The notes under the pieces are model-generated. The model was given only the letters and a program-made list of their open reading frames with translations. It was not told the DNA's origin and did no database searches. The position numbers and the translations under genes are program-made. From JANXVY01 sp040080145 (GTDB lineage Bacteria > Pseudomonadota > Alphaproteobacteria > Rhizobiales > Hyphomicrobiaceae), in NCBI GenBank assembly GCA_040080145.1, contig JBEBJA010000257.1:1-28414 (forward strand): a stretch of DNA of 28,414 bases, written 5' to 3'. Each line of letters opens with the position of its first letter. Position 1 is the stretch's first letter. Below, piece after piece: positions 1 to 6,343 of the stretch.

Positions 1-1073
1 TCCCCGCCCCCTCCGCTGACGATAGCGTCATCTCCTTCCAGACCGTCGCCTCGGCCATCTCCGGCCGGCTCGTCCGCCTCGGCCCCGCCGTCGACGACAT
101 CCTGAACCGCCACGACTACCCCGAACCCGTGAGCAAAATCCTCGCCCAAGCCCTCGCCCTCACGGCGATGCTTGGCAGCCAGCTCAAGTTCGACGGCAAA
201 CTGATCCTGCAAACCAAGTCCGATGGCCCCCTCGGCTTCATCGTCGTCAACTATCAGACCGCCGGCACCATCCGCGGCTACGCCAGCTTCAACGCCGAAC
301 GCCTCCAAGCCCTGACGGACGCTGGCGCCGCCACCGAAGCCGCCATTCTCGGCAACGGCCACCTGGCAATGACCATAGATCCAGGCGGCGACATGGAGCG
401 CTACCAGGGCATCGTCGCGCTCGACAATTGTACCCTCGCGCAAGCAGCCCTCGAATACTTCCGCCAGTCCGAGCAGCTTCCAACCTTCATCCGCCTAAGC
501 GTCGCCCGCCACTTCTCGGCAAATCCTTCAACGGGAGGCGGCGTCTGGCGCTGGCGCACCGGCGGTCTCATGGTCCAGCACCTGACCGCCCAAGGCGGCC
601 ACGAAAAGCCCGAACCCGAAGACGATCCAAGCTGGGTCGACGAGCCTGATCGTTCGCGGAGCGAGCCCTTCGCGAGCAACGAGGACGTGAATCAGTCTCG
701 CACGAAAAAACCGGGAACGCGCGCGACCGGCGAATTTGCTTTGAGTGACGACGAGCGCGTTCTCGGCAACGACGACGAAAACTGGCGTCGCGTCGAAATC
801 CTGGCCTCCACCGTCGAAGACCACGAACTCCTCGACCCGACGCTCACGCCCGAACGCCTGCTCTATCGCCTGTTCCACGAAGAAGGCGTCGCCGTCTCGG
901 CCCAACAGCCCATAGCCATGCGCTGCGGCTGCTCCCGCGACGCCGTCGAAAACTTCCTCAAAAGCTTCGGCAAAGCCCAGCTATCGGACATGCGCGACCT
1001 CGACGGCGCCGTCACCATCACCTGCGAATTCTGCTCCACCCCGTACCGGTTCACGGATGAAGAGTTGGGGTAG
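1..1073 (+). CDS. hslO: Hsp33 redox-regulated chaperone, 5' end outside window
   Basis: Hsp33 is a cytosolic holdase activated by oxidation; a C-terminal zinc centre is released when its cysteines form disulfides. The frame is open from base 3 to TAG at 1071-1073. The usual N-terminal block (VDDILNRHDYP, then LKFDGKLILQTKSDGP) is read before the GTG at 129, so that GTG is an internal codon and the true start lies upstream of the window. The zinc motifs are present as CGC (about base 921) and CEFC (about base 1024). Between the chaperone core and the linker (bases about 610-780) is a polar, low-complexity insert of roughly 40 residues containing SRSEPFASNED, longer than in enterobacterial Hsp33. 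The last 25 codons recur in diverged form at 1784-1861. Identification is firm. Confidence 0.95.
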   Translation, partial: PAPSADDSVISFQTVASAISGRLVRLGPAVDDILNRHDYPEPVSKILAQALALTAMLGSQLKFDGKLILQTKSDGPLGFIVVNYQTAGTIRGYASFNAERLQALTDAGAATEAAILGNGHLAMTIDPGGDMERYQGIVALDNCTLAQAALEYFRQSEQLPTFIRLSVARHFSANPSTGGGVWRWRTGGLMVQHLTAQGGHEKPEPEDDPSWVDEPDRSRSEPFASNEDVNQSRTKKPGTRATGEFALSDDERVLGNDDENWRRVEILASTVEDHELLDPTLTPERLLYRLFHEEGVAVSAQQPIAMRCGCSRDAVENFLKSFGKAQLSDMRDLDGAVTITCEFCSTPYRFTDEELG

Positions 1074-1091
1074 GCAGCCCGTCCCCACTCC

Positions 1092-1114
1092 ATAGCCGGG
1101 CGTGACCCGGCTAT
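1092..1114. repeat. Palindrome downstream of hslO
   Basis: Perfect 9-bp arms ATAGCCGGG and CCCGGCTAT surround a 5-base loop (CGTGA), 18 bases after the hslO stop codon. No T-run follows, so this looks more like a REP-type palindrome than a standard intrinsic terminator, although it could still help end hslO transcription. The rest of 1115-1263 has short GGCC-rich stretches and no gene that I can support. Confidence 0.6.
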
Positions 1115-1263
1115 CCAGGGGCCGCAGGTATGGCCACCTCCCCGAGCATTACTCGTCCCGTGGCCGAGACGGCGGCCATGGAGTGAAGGCGCAGTTCAGT
1201 TTCAACCGGAAAGGGCGTTTAGAGTGCTTCAGGCTTAGATTGAAGCGCGCCTCCCTCCACTGA

Positions 1264-1366
1264 TTTCCCGGACAAGTGCGCACTTGCGCACGCAGATCCG
1301 GGATCTTTACCTAACTTTGGCCGGTAAAGACCCCGGATCGGCAAGTGCAGGGCCGTCCGGGGAAAC
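1264..1366. repeat. Long imperfect inverted repeat
   Basis: Two arms of about 45-48 bases face each other around an 11-base centre (1312-1322). Shared blocks read in the same direction after reverse-complementing the right arm are TTTCCCGGAC, GCACTTGC, GATCCGGG and TCTTTACC, separated by small indels. This can form a large cruciform or RNA hairpin. It carries no coding sequence. Its blocks resemble hairpin elements common between genes in Bradyrhizobium-like genomes, but that is from memory and unchecked. Confidence 0.7.
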
Positions 1367-1387
1367 AATGGCTGACTCCGCCCACAT

Positions 1388-1425
1388 TCCCCTCCCCCTT
1401 GCGGGGAGGGGTTAGGGGTGGGGGT
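1388..1425 (+). repeat. Dispersed repeat family A, copy 1
   Basis: A C-run hairpin (CCCCTCCCC / GGGGAGGGG) is followed by GTTAGGGGTGGGGG. The same design recurs at 4994, 8154, 17682 and 27500, always in the same orientation relative to the plus strand. This copy ends about 13 bases before the surviving part of the toxin remnant, so it may mark the break point that removed the toxin N-terminus. Confidence 0.75.
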
Positions 1426-1437
1426 AAGCCAGCCAGC

Positions 1438-1560
1438 GGGTTGAGCGAGCTCCGAATCCACTACGGACCCGGATACCGGGTCTACTTCGTTCAACGCGGC
1501 GGCGTTCTGATTGTACTGTTGTGCGGTGGTAACAAGTGATCGCAATCAAAGGATGTCGCT
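1438..1560 (+). pseudogene. HigB/RelE-type toxin remnant
   Basis: Reading from 1438 gives GLSELRIHYGPGYRVYF, then a hydrophobic strand ending in LLCGGNK. This is the characteristic C-terminal half of the short RelE/HigB-like addiction-module killer proteins (SELRI..GPGYRVYF...LL.GGDK). An in-frame TGA at 1537-1539 interrupts it, after which SQSKDV resumes the family pattern. The N-terminal half is missing, its place taken by repeat-family sequence. It is therefore a truncated, stop-containing relic without expected activity. The family assignment rests on motif recognition only. Confidence 0.75.
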
Positions 1561-1765
1561 GGCCAAGGCATTGGCGGCAGTGGCACGAGCGCATGGCATG
1601 ACGCAGGTTGCTAAGGAGTCAGGGCTTGGTCGCGAGACCCTCTATAAAGCGTTGAGTTCCGACGGCCACCCCGAACTGGCAACCGTCATCACGGTCATGC
1701 GCACCCTCGGGCTCCGCCTCTCTCCAACCCCACTCCCAGCACCAAAATCCGCCGCAGGAGAATAA
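1553..1765 (+). pseudogene. HigA-type antitoxin, N-terminally truncated
   Basis: The frame from ATG 1553 encodes 70 residues, including VARAHGMTQVAKESGLG and RETLYKALS, a helix-turn-helix typical of the addiction-module antidote family (TIGR02684-like), whose full members are about 95-110 residues. The usual first 30 or so residues are absent. The opening SLAKALA looks like the C-terminus of the neighbouring toxin read in another frame, so a deletion seems to have joined toxin end to antitoxin middle. The HTH could still fold and bind DNA, but without an intact toxin this is best called a remnant. A short free-standing regulator is the alternative. Confidence 0.65.
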
Positions 1766-1783
1766 TGCCATCCCGGCAAGCGC

Positions 1784-1861
1784 GACCCCGGCAGCGCCGT
1801 CACCGTCACCTGCGAATTCTGCTCCACCCCGTGCAAGTTCACGGAAGAAGAGTTGGGGTAA
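1784..1861 (+). pseudogene. Diverged duplicate of hslO 3' end
   Basis: This stretch encodes 25 residues plus TAA, including TCEFCSTPCKFTEEELG. The genuine hslO tail (996-1073) reads TCEFCSTPYRFTDEELG then TAG. By hand alignment 69 of 78 bases match, with a 25-base identical run. The zinc-binding CEFC survives here although no chaperone body precedes it. It is a fragment with no start of its own. The copy shows divergence, so it is either an old duplication or a tail derived from another hslO allele. Confidence 0.88.
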
Positions 1862-1876
1862 TTCGCGTTTTCGCGC

Positions 1877-2269
1877 TCAATCAAACTCTTGAACACATAA
1901 AATTCTTGCTACGATCAATTTGTAGCGTGTTTTCCTCGGCCTGCCGGACCGGCTGTCAAAGATCATATAGCGGGCCTTTGATTCTTCCATACCCTGAAGT
2001 ATCGCCAGCTCTAGTTGGCGTGCCGCGTCATCCTGGGACGTCGCGGCCATCAATTCGCCTTCAGCGATCTTGCGCGGTGAATGCCCAATCAGAACGCGCA
2101 TTTTCTCTGGATTTTCGGGCAGATATTTCTTGGCCACCGGGAAATAGAGCGTCGGGCCTGACATCTCAAATAGATAGCCTCTCGCATCATCCCAACCGGG
2201 ACTTTCGATGTTGAGGTTCAAGAGTAGAGTTCCTTTAAGTAGCTGCGCGAGTTCTGCGGATAGCTCCAT
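1877..2269 (-). CDS. Small protein of unknown function, downstream of nadC
   Basis: A 130-residue protein starting at ATG 2269 with a GGGGG stretch just upstream. It begins only 9 bases after the nadC stop codon on the same strand, so it is probably co-transcribed as the last gene of the nad cluster. I do not recognise a family. The sequence looks like a soluble mixed alpha/beta protein with no signal peptide or membrane segment, a charged middle and a basic stretch (SRSGRPRKTRYK) near the C-terminus. Its base composition is visibly less GC-rich than the nad genes, which hints at later acquisition. It converges on the duplicated hslO tail, ending 16 bases from it. Confidence 0.6.
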   Translation of the reverse strand: MELSAELAQLLKGTLLLNLNIESPGWDDARGYLFEMSGPTLYFPVAKKYLPENPEKMRVLIGHSPRKIAEGELMAATSQDDAARQLELAILQGMEESKARYMIFDSRSGRPRKTRYKLIVARILCVQEFD

Positions 2270-2278
2270 AGTGGCCCC

Positions 2279-3145
2279 CTACCCCGCAAAATCCAACCCC
2301 AGATCCAGCACCGCCGCCGAGTGCGTCAGCGCGCCGATGGAAATCAAATCCACCCCCGCTTCCGCAATCCCGCGCACGCTCTCCAAACTCACGCCCCCCG
2401 ACGCCTCCGTCAACATCGACCCCGCTACCCGCGCAACCGCAGCCTTCAACTGCGCGGCCGTCATATTGTCGAGCAGCACCACGTCGACCTTGTGCGCCAT
2501 GACCTCATCGAGCTGCGCCAGCGTATCAACCTCGACCTCGATCTTCACGAGATGCCCGGCGCGCGCCCGCGCTCCCGCAATCGCCGCTGCCAGCCCGCCC
2601 GCCGCCACGATATGATTATCTTTTATCAAAATCGCGTCGAATAGCCCGACGCGATGGTTCATCCCCCCGCCGCATCGCACCGCGTATTTCTCGAACGCGC
2701 GCAGCCCCGGCGTCGTCTTGCGGGTATCGACGATGACCGCCTTCGTCCCCGCAATCGCATCCACGTAGCGCCGCGTCAGCGTCGCAATCCCGCTCATCCG
2801 CCCCATGAAATTAAGCGCCACCCGCTCGCCCGTCAGGATCGCGCGCGCCGGCCCATGGACCCGCGCCACCACATCGCCCGCCTCGGCTCGATCTCCATCC
2901 CGCACCACCGGCTCAAACACCACGCGCGCATCGAGCGCGGCAAACGCCTGCGCCGCCACCGCGAGCCCCGAAATCACCCCCGGCTTCCGCGCCGCAAACA
3001 CCGCCCGCGCCATCGCGCTCTCGGGCACCGTCGCGTCCGTCGTGATGTCGCCCGCCAGCCCCAAATCCTCGGCCAGCGCCTCCGCCACCGCGCGCACAAT
3101 CAACCCATGAGGCAAACCAGCAGTCAAAGAAGGCGTCTTCATCAT
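2279..3145 (-). CDS. nadC: Nicotinate-nucleotide diphosphorylase (quinolinate phosphoribosyltransferase)
   Basis: Converts quinolinate and PRPP to nicotinate mononucleotide, the third step of de novo NAD synthesis. Family signatures are EDLGLAGDITTDATVP near the N-terminus, RKTTPGLRAFEKYAV followed by CGGGMNHRVGLFD and IKDNHI in the barrel, VEVDTLAQLDE, and near the C-terminus GGVSLESV and LISIGALTHS. I place the start at ATG 3145 (or the adjacent ATG 3142) because AAGAGA lies just upstream and about 288 residues is the normal length. The frame stays open further upstream, but that extension has no family similarity. Last enzyme gene of the nadA-nadB-nadC series. Confidence 0.96.
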   Translation of the reverse strand: MMKTPSLTAGLPHGLIVRAVAEALAEDLGLAGDITTDATVPESAMARAVFAARKPGVISGLAVAAQAFAALDARVVFEPVVRDGDRAEAGDVVARVHGPARAILTGERVALNFMGRMSGIATLTRRYVDAIAGTKAVIVDTRKTTPGLRAFEKYAVRCGGGMNHRVGLFDAILIKDNHIVAAGGLAAAIAGARARAGHLVKIEVEVDTLAQLDEVMAHKVDVVLLDNMTAAQLKAAVARVAGSMLTEASGGVSLESVRGIAEAGVDLISIGALTHSAAVLDLGLDFAG

Positions 3146-3195
3146 CAATCTCTTATGTTCCGGGTCAAGTAGATGGTACCCTGGCCATCCATTTT

Positions 3196-3226
3196 CGTCA
3201 TGGCCGCGGAGGCGGCCACCCACGAC
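3196..3226. repeat. Dispersed repeat family B, copy 1
   Basis: A 31-base sequence with the palindromic core TGGCCGC-GGAG-GCGGCCA lies between nadB and nadC. A second copy at 11205-11235 matches at 30 of 31 positions. As RNA it would form a 7-bp GC hairpin and could act as a processing or stabilising element between nadB and nadC. Confidence 0.75.
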
Positions 3227-3284
3227 AATTATCGACCATGCAAGGTGAGAAATGACGCTTCTGTGATTTGGAGTCATCAACCCA

Positions 3285-4928
3285 TCAAACCCGCACCGCC
3301 CCCAGCACCGGGTTGGGATTACGCCGCGACTTCGGCCCGGTGACGAGCGGCTCGATCCGCCCGCCGTCAGCCACACGGACGAAACTGCGCTGTGCCAACG
3401 CTGGATCGGCAAACGGATAGTCGGCCCTCCAATGCCCCCCGCGGCTCTCATGCCGCGCGAGCGCGCCCGACGCGATCAGCCGCGCCGCCAGCGCCATATT
3501 GGCGAGCACCACGTCGCGCCCGGCCTTCGCCTCGATATCGCCAATGACCGCGAGCGCCATGGCCAGCCCTTCCGCCTCGCGGATGACGCCGACGTTCTCA
3601 GACATGGTCGCCCGCAGCCGCAGCAGCGCATCAGCCCGGTGATCCTGATCGACAGCAAACGGCGCATCCGCCGTCAGTGGCAATTCAACAGGCTCGGAAA
3701 CCGTCCGCTTGCGAGTCTTGATATCAGCCGCCACCCGGTCGCCGACCACCACCGCCTCAAGCAGAGAGTTCGACGCCAGCCGGTTTGCCCCATGCAGGCC
3801 CGTCGAGGCAACCTCACCCGCTGCCCACAATCCGGCAATGCTGGTCCGCCCGTTCACGTCCGTCGCCACGCCGCCCATGTGATAGTGCGCAGCGGGTGCA
3901 ACCGGCAAAAGATCGTGTGCCGGATCGAGACCGGCTTCCTTGCAGAATGCGTAGACCGTCGGGAACGCCTCGGCCAGTCTGGCACCTGGCTCTGTCCGGC
4001 AATCCAGATACGCCCCACGTCCGGCTTTGATTTCGGCAAACACTCCGCGCGCCACGATATCGCGCGGCGACAACTCCGCGCGTGGATCAATGCTCAGCAT
4101 GAACCGCTCGCCAAGCCGGTTGACCAGCGTCGCCCCTTCTCCACGCAACGCTTCAGTCGCGAGCGGCGCTGGATCAATCCCGACGTCGAGCGCGGTCGGA
4201 TGGAATTGCACGAATTCCGCGTCCGCGATGACAGCACCAGCCCGTGCTGCGAATGCAATCGCCTCACCGCGCGCCATCGTCGGATTGGTCGTCACCGCAT
4301 AAAGCGATCCGACCCCGCCCGTTGCCAGCACCACCGCGCCAGCATCCAACGTCTTGATCGCGATCTGATGCCCCGGCTTGCTCTTGATGAGCTTTACACC
4401 GCTGACCCGGCCGCCGCTTTTCACCAACCCAATCGCCGAATATCCTTCGAGCATGCGGATGCTTGGTGTTGCCCGCACCCGGGCAATCAACGCCTTCATG
4501 ATCGCAAAGCCGGCCCGGTCTCCCGATACCCGGACCACACGGTTGGCGTTATGCGCCGCCTCGCGCGACAGGACGTACGCCCCGCCGTTGCCCCGGTCGA
4601 ACGGCACACCGTAATCGCTCAAATCCAGAATTCTAGCCCGGCCTTCCGACGCGATGGTGATCGCAATATCGGGATCGACAATGCCAGCCCCCGCCGCAAT
4701 CGTGTCGGCGGCATGGGCTTCTGCCGTATCACCCTCACCGACGGCTGCCGCAACCCCGCCTTGCGCCCAGATGCTGGAAGCGCCCTCGCCCATCGGCGCG
4801 GCGGCGATCACCGTCACGGGCAGCGGTGCGAGCTTGAGCGCGGTGTAAAGCCCCGCGAGCCCCGCTCCCACAATGACGATCGGCCCAGGACCTGGGTCGC
4901 CGCTCGCGCTGTGAAATGGTGAACCCAT
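3285..4928 (-). CDS. nadB: L-aspartate oxidase
   Basis: FAD enzyme that oxidises L-aspartate to iminoaspartate for NadA. It has an N-terminal dinucleotide-binding motif (VIVGAGLAGLYTALKLA), the SSIWAQGGVAAA segment, the SREAAHNANRVVR substrate/FAD region, YHMGGVATDVNGR, and GLHGANRLASNSLLEAVV. Length is 547 residues, normal for the family. ATG 4928 is preferred because GAAGG sits 8 bases upstream; a TTG at 4943 would add five residues and has no better ribosome site. It follows nadA after about 155 bases containing a family A repeat, and precedes nadC by about 140 bases containing a family B repeat. Confidence 0.96.
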   Translation of the reverse strand: MGSPFHSASGDPGPGPIVIVGAGLAGLYTALKLAPLPVTVIAAAPMGEGASSIWAQGGVAAAVGEGDTAEAHAADTIAAGAGIVDPDIAITIASEGRARILDLSDYGVPFDRGNGGAYVLSREAAHNANRVVRVSGDRAGFAIMKALIARVRATPSIRMLEGYSAIGLVKSGGRVSGVKLIKSKPGHQIAIKTLDAGAVVLATGGVGSLYAVTTNPTMARGEAIAFAARAGAVIADAEFVQFHPTALDVGIDPAPLATEALRGEGATLVNRLGERFMLSIDPRAELSPRDIVARGVFAEIKAGRGAYLDCRTEPGARLAEAFPTVYAFCKEAGLDPAHDLLPVAPAAHYHMGGVATDVNGRTSIAGLWAAGEVASTGLHGANRLASNSLLEAVVVGDRVAADIKTRKRTVSEPVELPLTADAPFAVDQDHRADALLRLRATMSENVGVIREAEGLAMALAVIGDIEAKAGRDVVLANMALAARLIASGALARHESRGGHWRADYPFADPALAQRSFVRVADGGRIEPLVTGPKSRRNPNPVLGAVRV

Positions 4929-4993
4929 CACGTTTGCCTTCAATGTGGGAGGCCAGGGAAAAGCCCCAGGCCGGTAGCACGTCTTTCAGTCTT

Positions 4994-5031
4994 CCCCCTC
5001 TCCCCCTGGGGAGAGGGTTGGGGTGAGGGGG
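4994..5031 (+). repeat. Dispersed repeat family A, copy 2
   Basis: The hairpin CCCTCTCCCC / GGGGAGAGGG is followed by TTGGGGTGAGGGGG. It occupies the nadA-nadB gap, and its hairpin would be transcribed within the nad operon. It is nearly identical to the copy at 17682-17720. Confidence 0.8.
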
Positions 5032-5083
5032 CTTTAGGCTAGGCTGCCCAAAATGTTCAGCCTGCCAATCCTTGATACACTGG

Positions 5084-6196
5084 TCAGACCGGCAGATTGA
5101 CCATTCGCTCGACCGCCCGCCGCGCTCTTACGGCGACGTCCTCGTCGACGGTCACCTCATACTGCATGTGTACGAGGCTATCGTAGATGTTTTCCAGGCT
5201 GATCCGCTTCATGTGCGGACACAGATTGCACGGCCGCACGAATTCGACATCGGGAACCTCCGCCGCGACATTCGACGCCATCGAACATTCCGTGACCAAT
5301 ACGACTTTCTTGGGCCGGTTGGTTTTAACCCAATCGATCATCGCTTTGGTCGAGCCGGTAAAGTCCGAAGCGGCGATCACGTCGGGCGGGCACTCGGGAT
5401 GCGCAATGATTTTCGTAGCCGGATCCTGCGCGCGAAACACGTTGAGTTCGTCCGCCGTGAACCGCTCATGCACCTCGCACGAACCTTTCCAGGCGATGAT
5501 CTCGACCTTGGTTTTGGTCTGCACGTACTTCGACAAATACTGATCCGGGATGAGCAACACGCGCTTCGCACCCAGGCTCTCGACCACGGCCACCGCGTTC
5601 GACGACGTGCAGGTAATATCGCATTCGGCCTTTACCGCCGCGCTCGTGTTCACGTACGTGACGATCGGCACGCCCGGATACGCCGCCCGCAGCATGCGCA
5701 CGTCTTCCGCCGTGATCGACGCCGCCAGCGAGCACCCGGCCCGCATGTCGGGGATCAGCACCGTCTTGTCAGGCGACAGCAGCTTGGCCGTTTCCGCCAT
5801 GAAATGCACGCCGGCCTGCACGATCACGGCGGCTTTCGTCGCCGCCGCTTCCTTGGCAAGCTGCAAGCTGTCGCCTCTGAAGTCCGACACGCCGTGGAAG
5901 ATCTCAGGCGTCATATAATTATGCGCCAGAATAACCGCGTTGCGCTCCTTCTTGATCGCGTTGATTTCGCGGATCAGCGGCGCATAGGCAGGCCATTCCA
6001 TCGGCGTGATGACGCCCTTGACCTTCGCATACAGCGGCTCCATCTCGCGCGCCATCGCAGCCGAGAACGGCGGAAGCTCGCGCTTGGGCAACGGCTTAGC
6101 TCCCGGTACAGGATGGCCGTTGGGTCCGGCAACGCCAAGTCCCGGCTTGCTCGAATTCGTCGCCAAGGACTTGGGAACACTGAGGTCGATCATCAT
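5084..6196 (-). CDS. nadA: Quinolinate synthase
   Basis: 4Fe-4S enzyme that condenses iminoaspartate with dihydroxyacetone phosphate to quinolinate. The three expected cluster cysteines appear in MRAGCSLAA, CTSSNAVAV and CNLCPHM, alongside ILAHNYMTPEI, IVTYVNTSAAVKAECD and HPECPPDV. Translation from ATG 6196 (or 6193 directly after it) is supported by GGAG seven bases upstream and gives 370 residues; the further upstream frame is unconserved. First enzyme gene of the minus-strand nadA-nadB-nadC cluster. The inverted repeat at 6219-6235 lies 23 bases before this start, placing the operon under probable control of the adjacent NadQ-like protein. Confidence 0.96.
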   Translation of the reverse strand: MMIDLSVPKSLATNSSKPGLGVAGPNGHPVPGAKPLPKRELPPFSAAMAREMEPLYAKVKGVITPMEWPAYAPLIREINAIKKERNAVILAHNYMTPEIFHGVSDFRGDSLQLAKEAAATKAAVIVQAGVHFMAETAKLLSPDKTVLIPDMRAGCSLAASITAEDVRMLRAAYPGVPIVTYVNTSAAVKAECDITCTSSNAVAVVESLGAKRVLLIPDQYLSKYVQTKTKVEIIAWKGSCEVHERFTADELNVFRAQDPATKIIAHPECPPDVIAASDFTGSTKAMIDWVKTNRPKKVVLVTECSMASNVAAEVPDVEFVRPCNLCPHMKRISLENIYDSLVHMQYEVTVDEDVAVRARRAVERMVNLPV

Positions 6197-6218
6197 CGCC
6201 CATCTCCAACGGTTGGTT

Positions 6219-6235
6219 ATGCTCAAGCTGAGCAT
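6219..6235 (-). promoter_or_regulatory. Candidate NAD-regulon operator upstream of nadA
   Basis: Perfect 7-bp arms ATGCTCA and TGAGCAT flank AGC. On the minus strand a -10-like TATTATAA lies about 10 bases upstream of the palindrome, so the palindrome would cover the transcription start, a position suited to repression. The gene for a Nudix-derived regulator of NAD synthesis is immediately upstream. That this palindrome is its site is inference from position and symmetry. Confidence 0.65.
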
Positions 6236-6343
6236 TCATTGCTTATAATAAGATCGCCCACCCCTCCTGGCTAGGGGCGTTGACATAAAATTGTAATGGG
6301 ATCGGCATGCCGTAGACCGGAACCGCTTGTATTCAGCACCCGT

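Noticed and set aside
129..1073. GTG 129 as the hslO start
   Set aside because: Conserved Hsp33 N-terminal residues are read in frame before it, so the gene begins before the window.
1219..1545. 108-residue minus-strand frame containing PTPNPSPQGGGE
   Set aside because: It is a translation of repeat family A and the hairpin arms, not a gene.
3432..4922. 496-residue plus-strand frame across nadB
   Set aside because: Antisense shadow of nadB.
5072..6274. 400-residue plus-strand frame across nadA
   Set aside because: Antisense shadow of nadA with Arg/His-rich composition.
6279..6302. TTGACA on the plus strand as a promoter
   Set aside because: No plus-strand gene follows; the region is upstream of nadA on the other strand, and no good -10 sits at the right distance.
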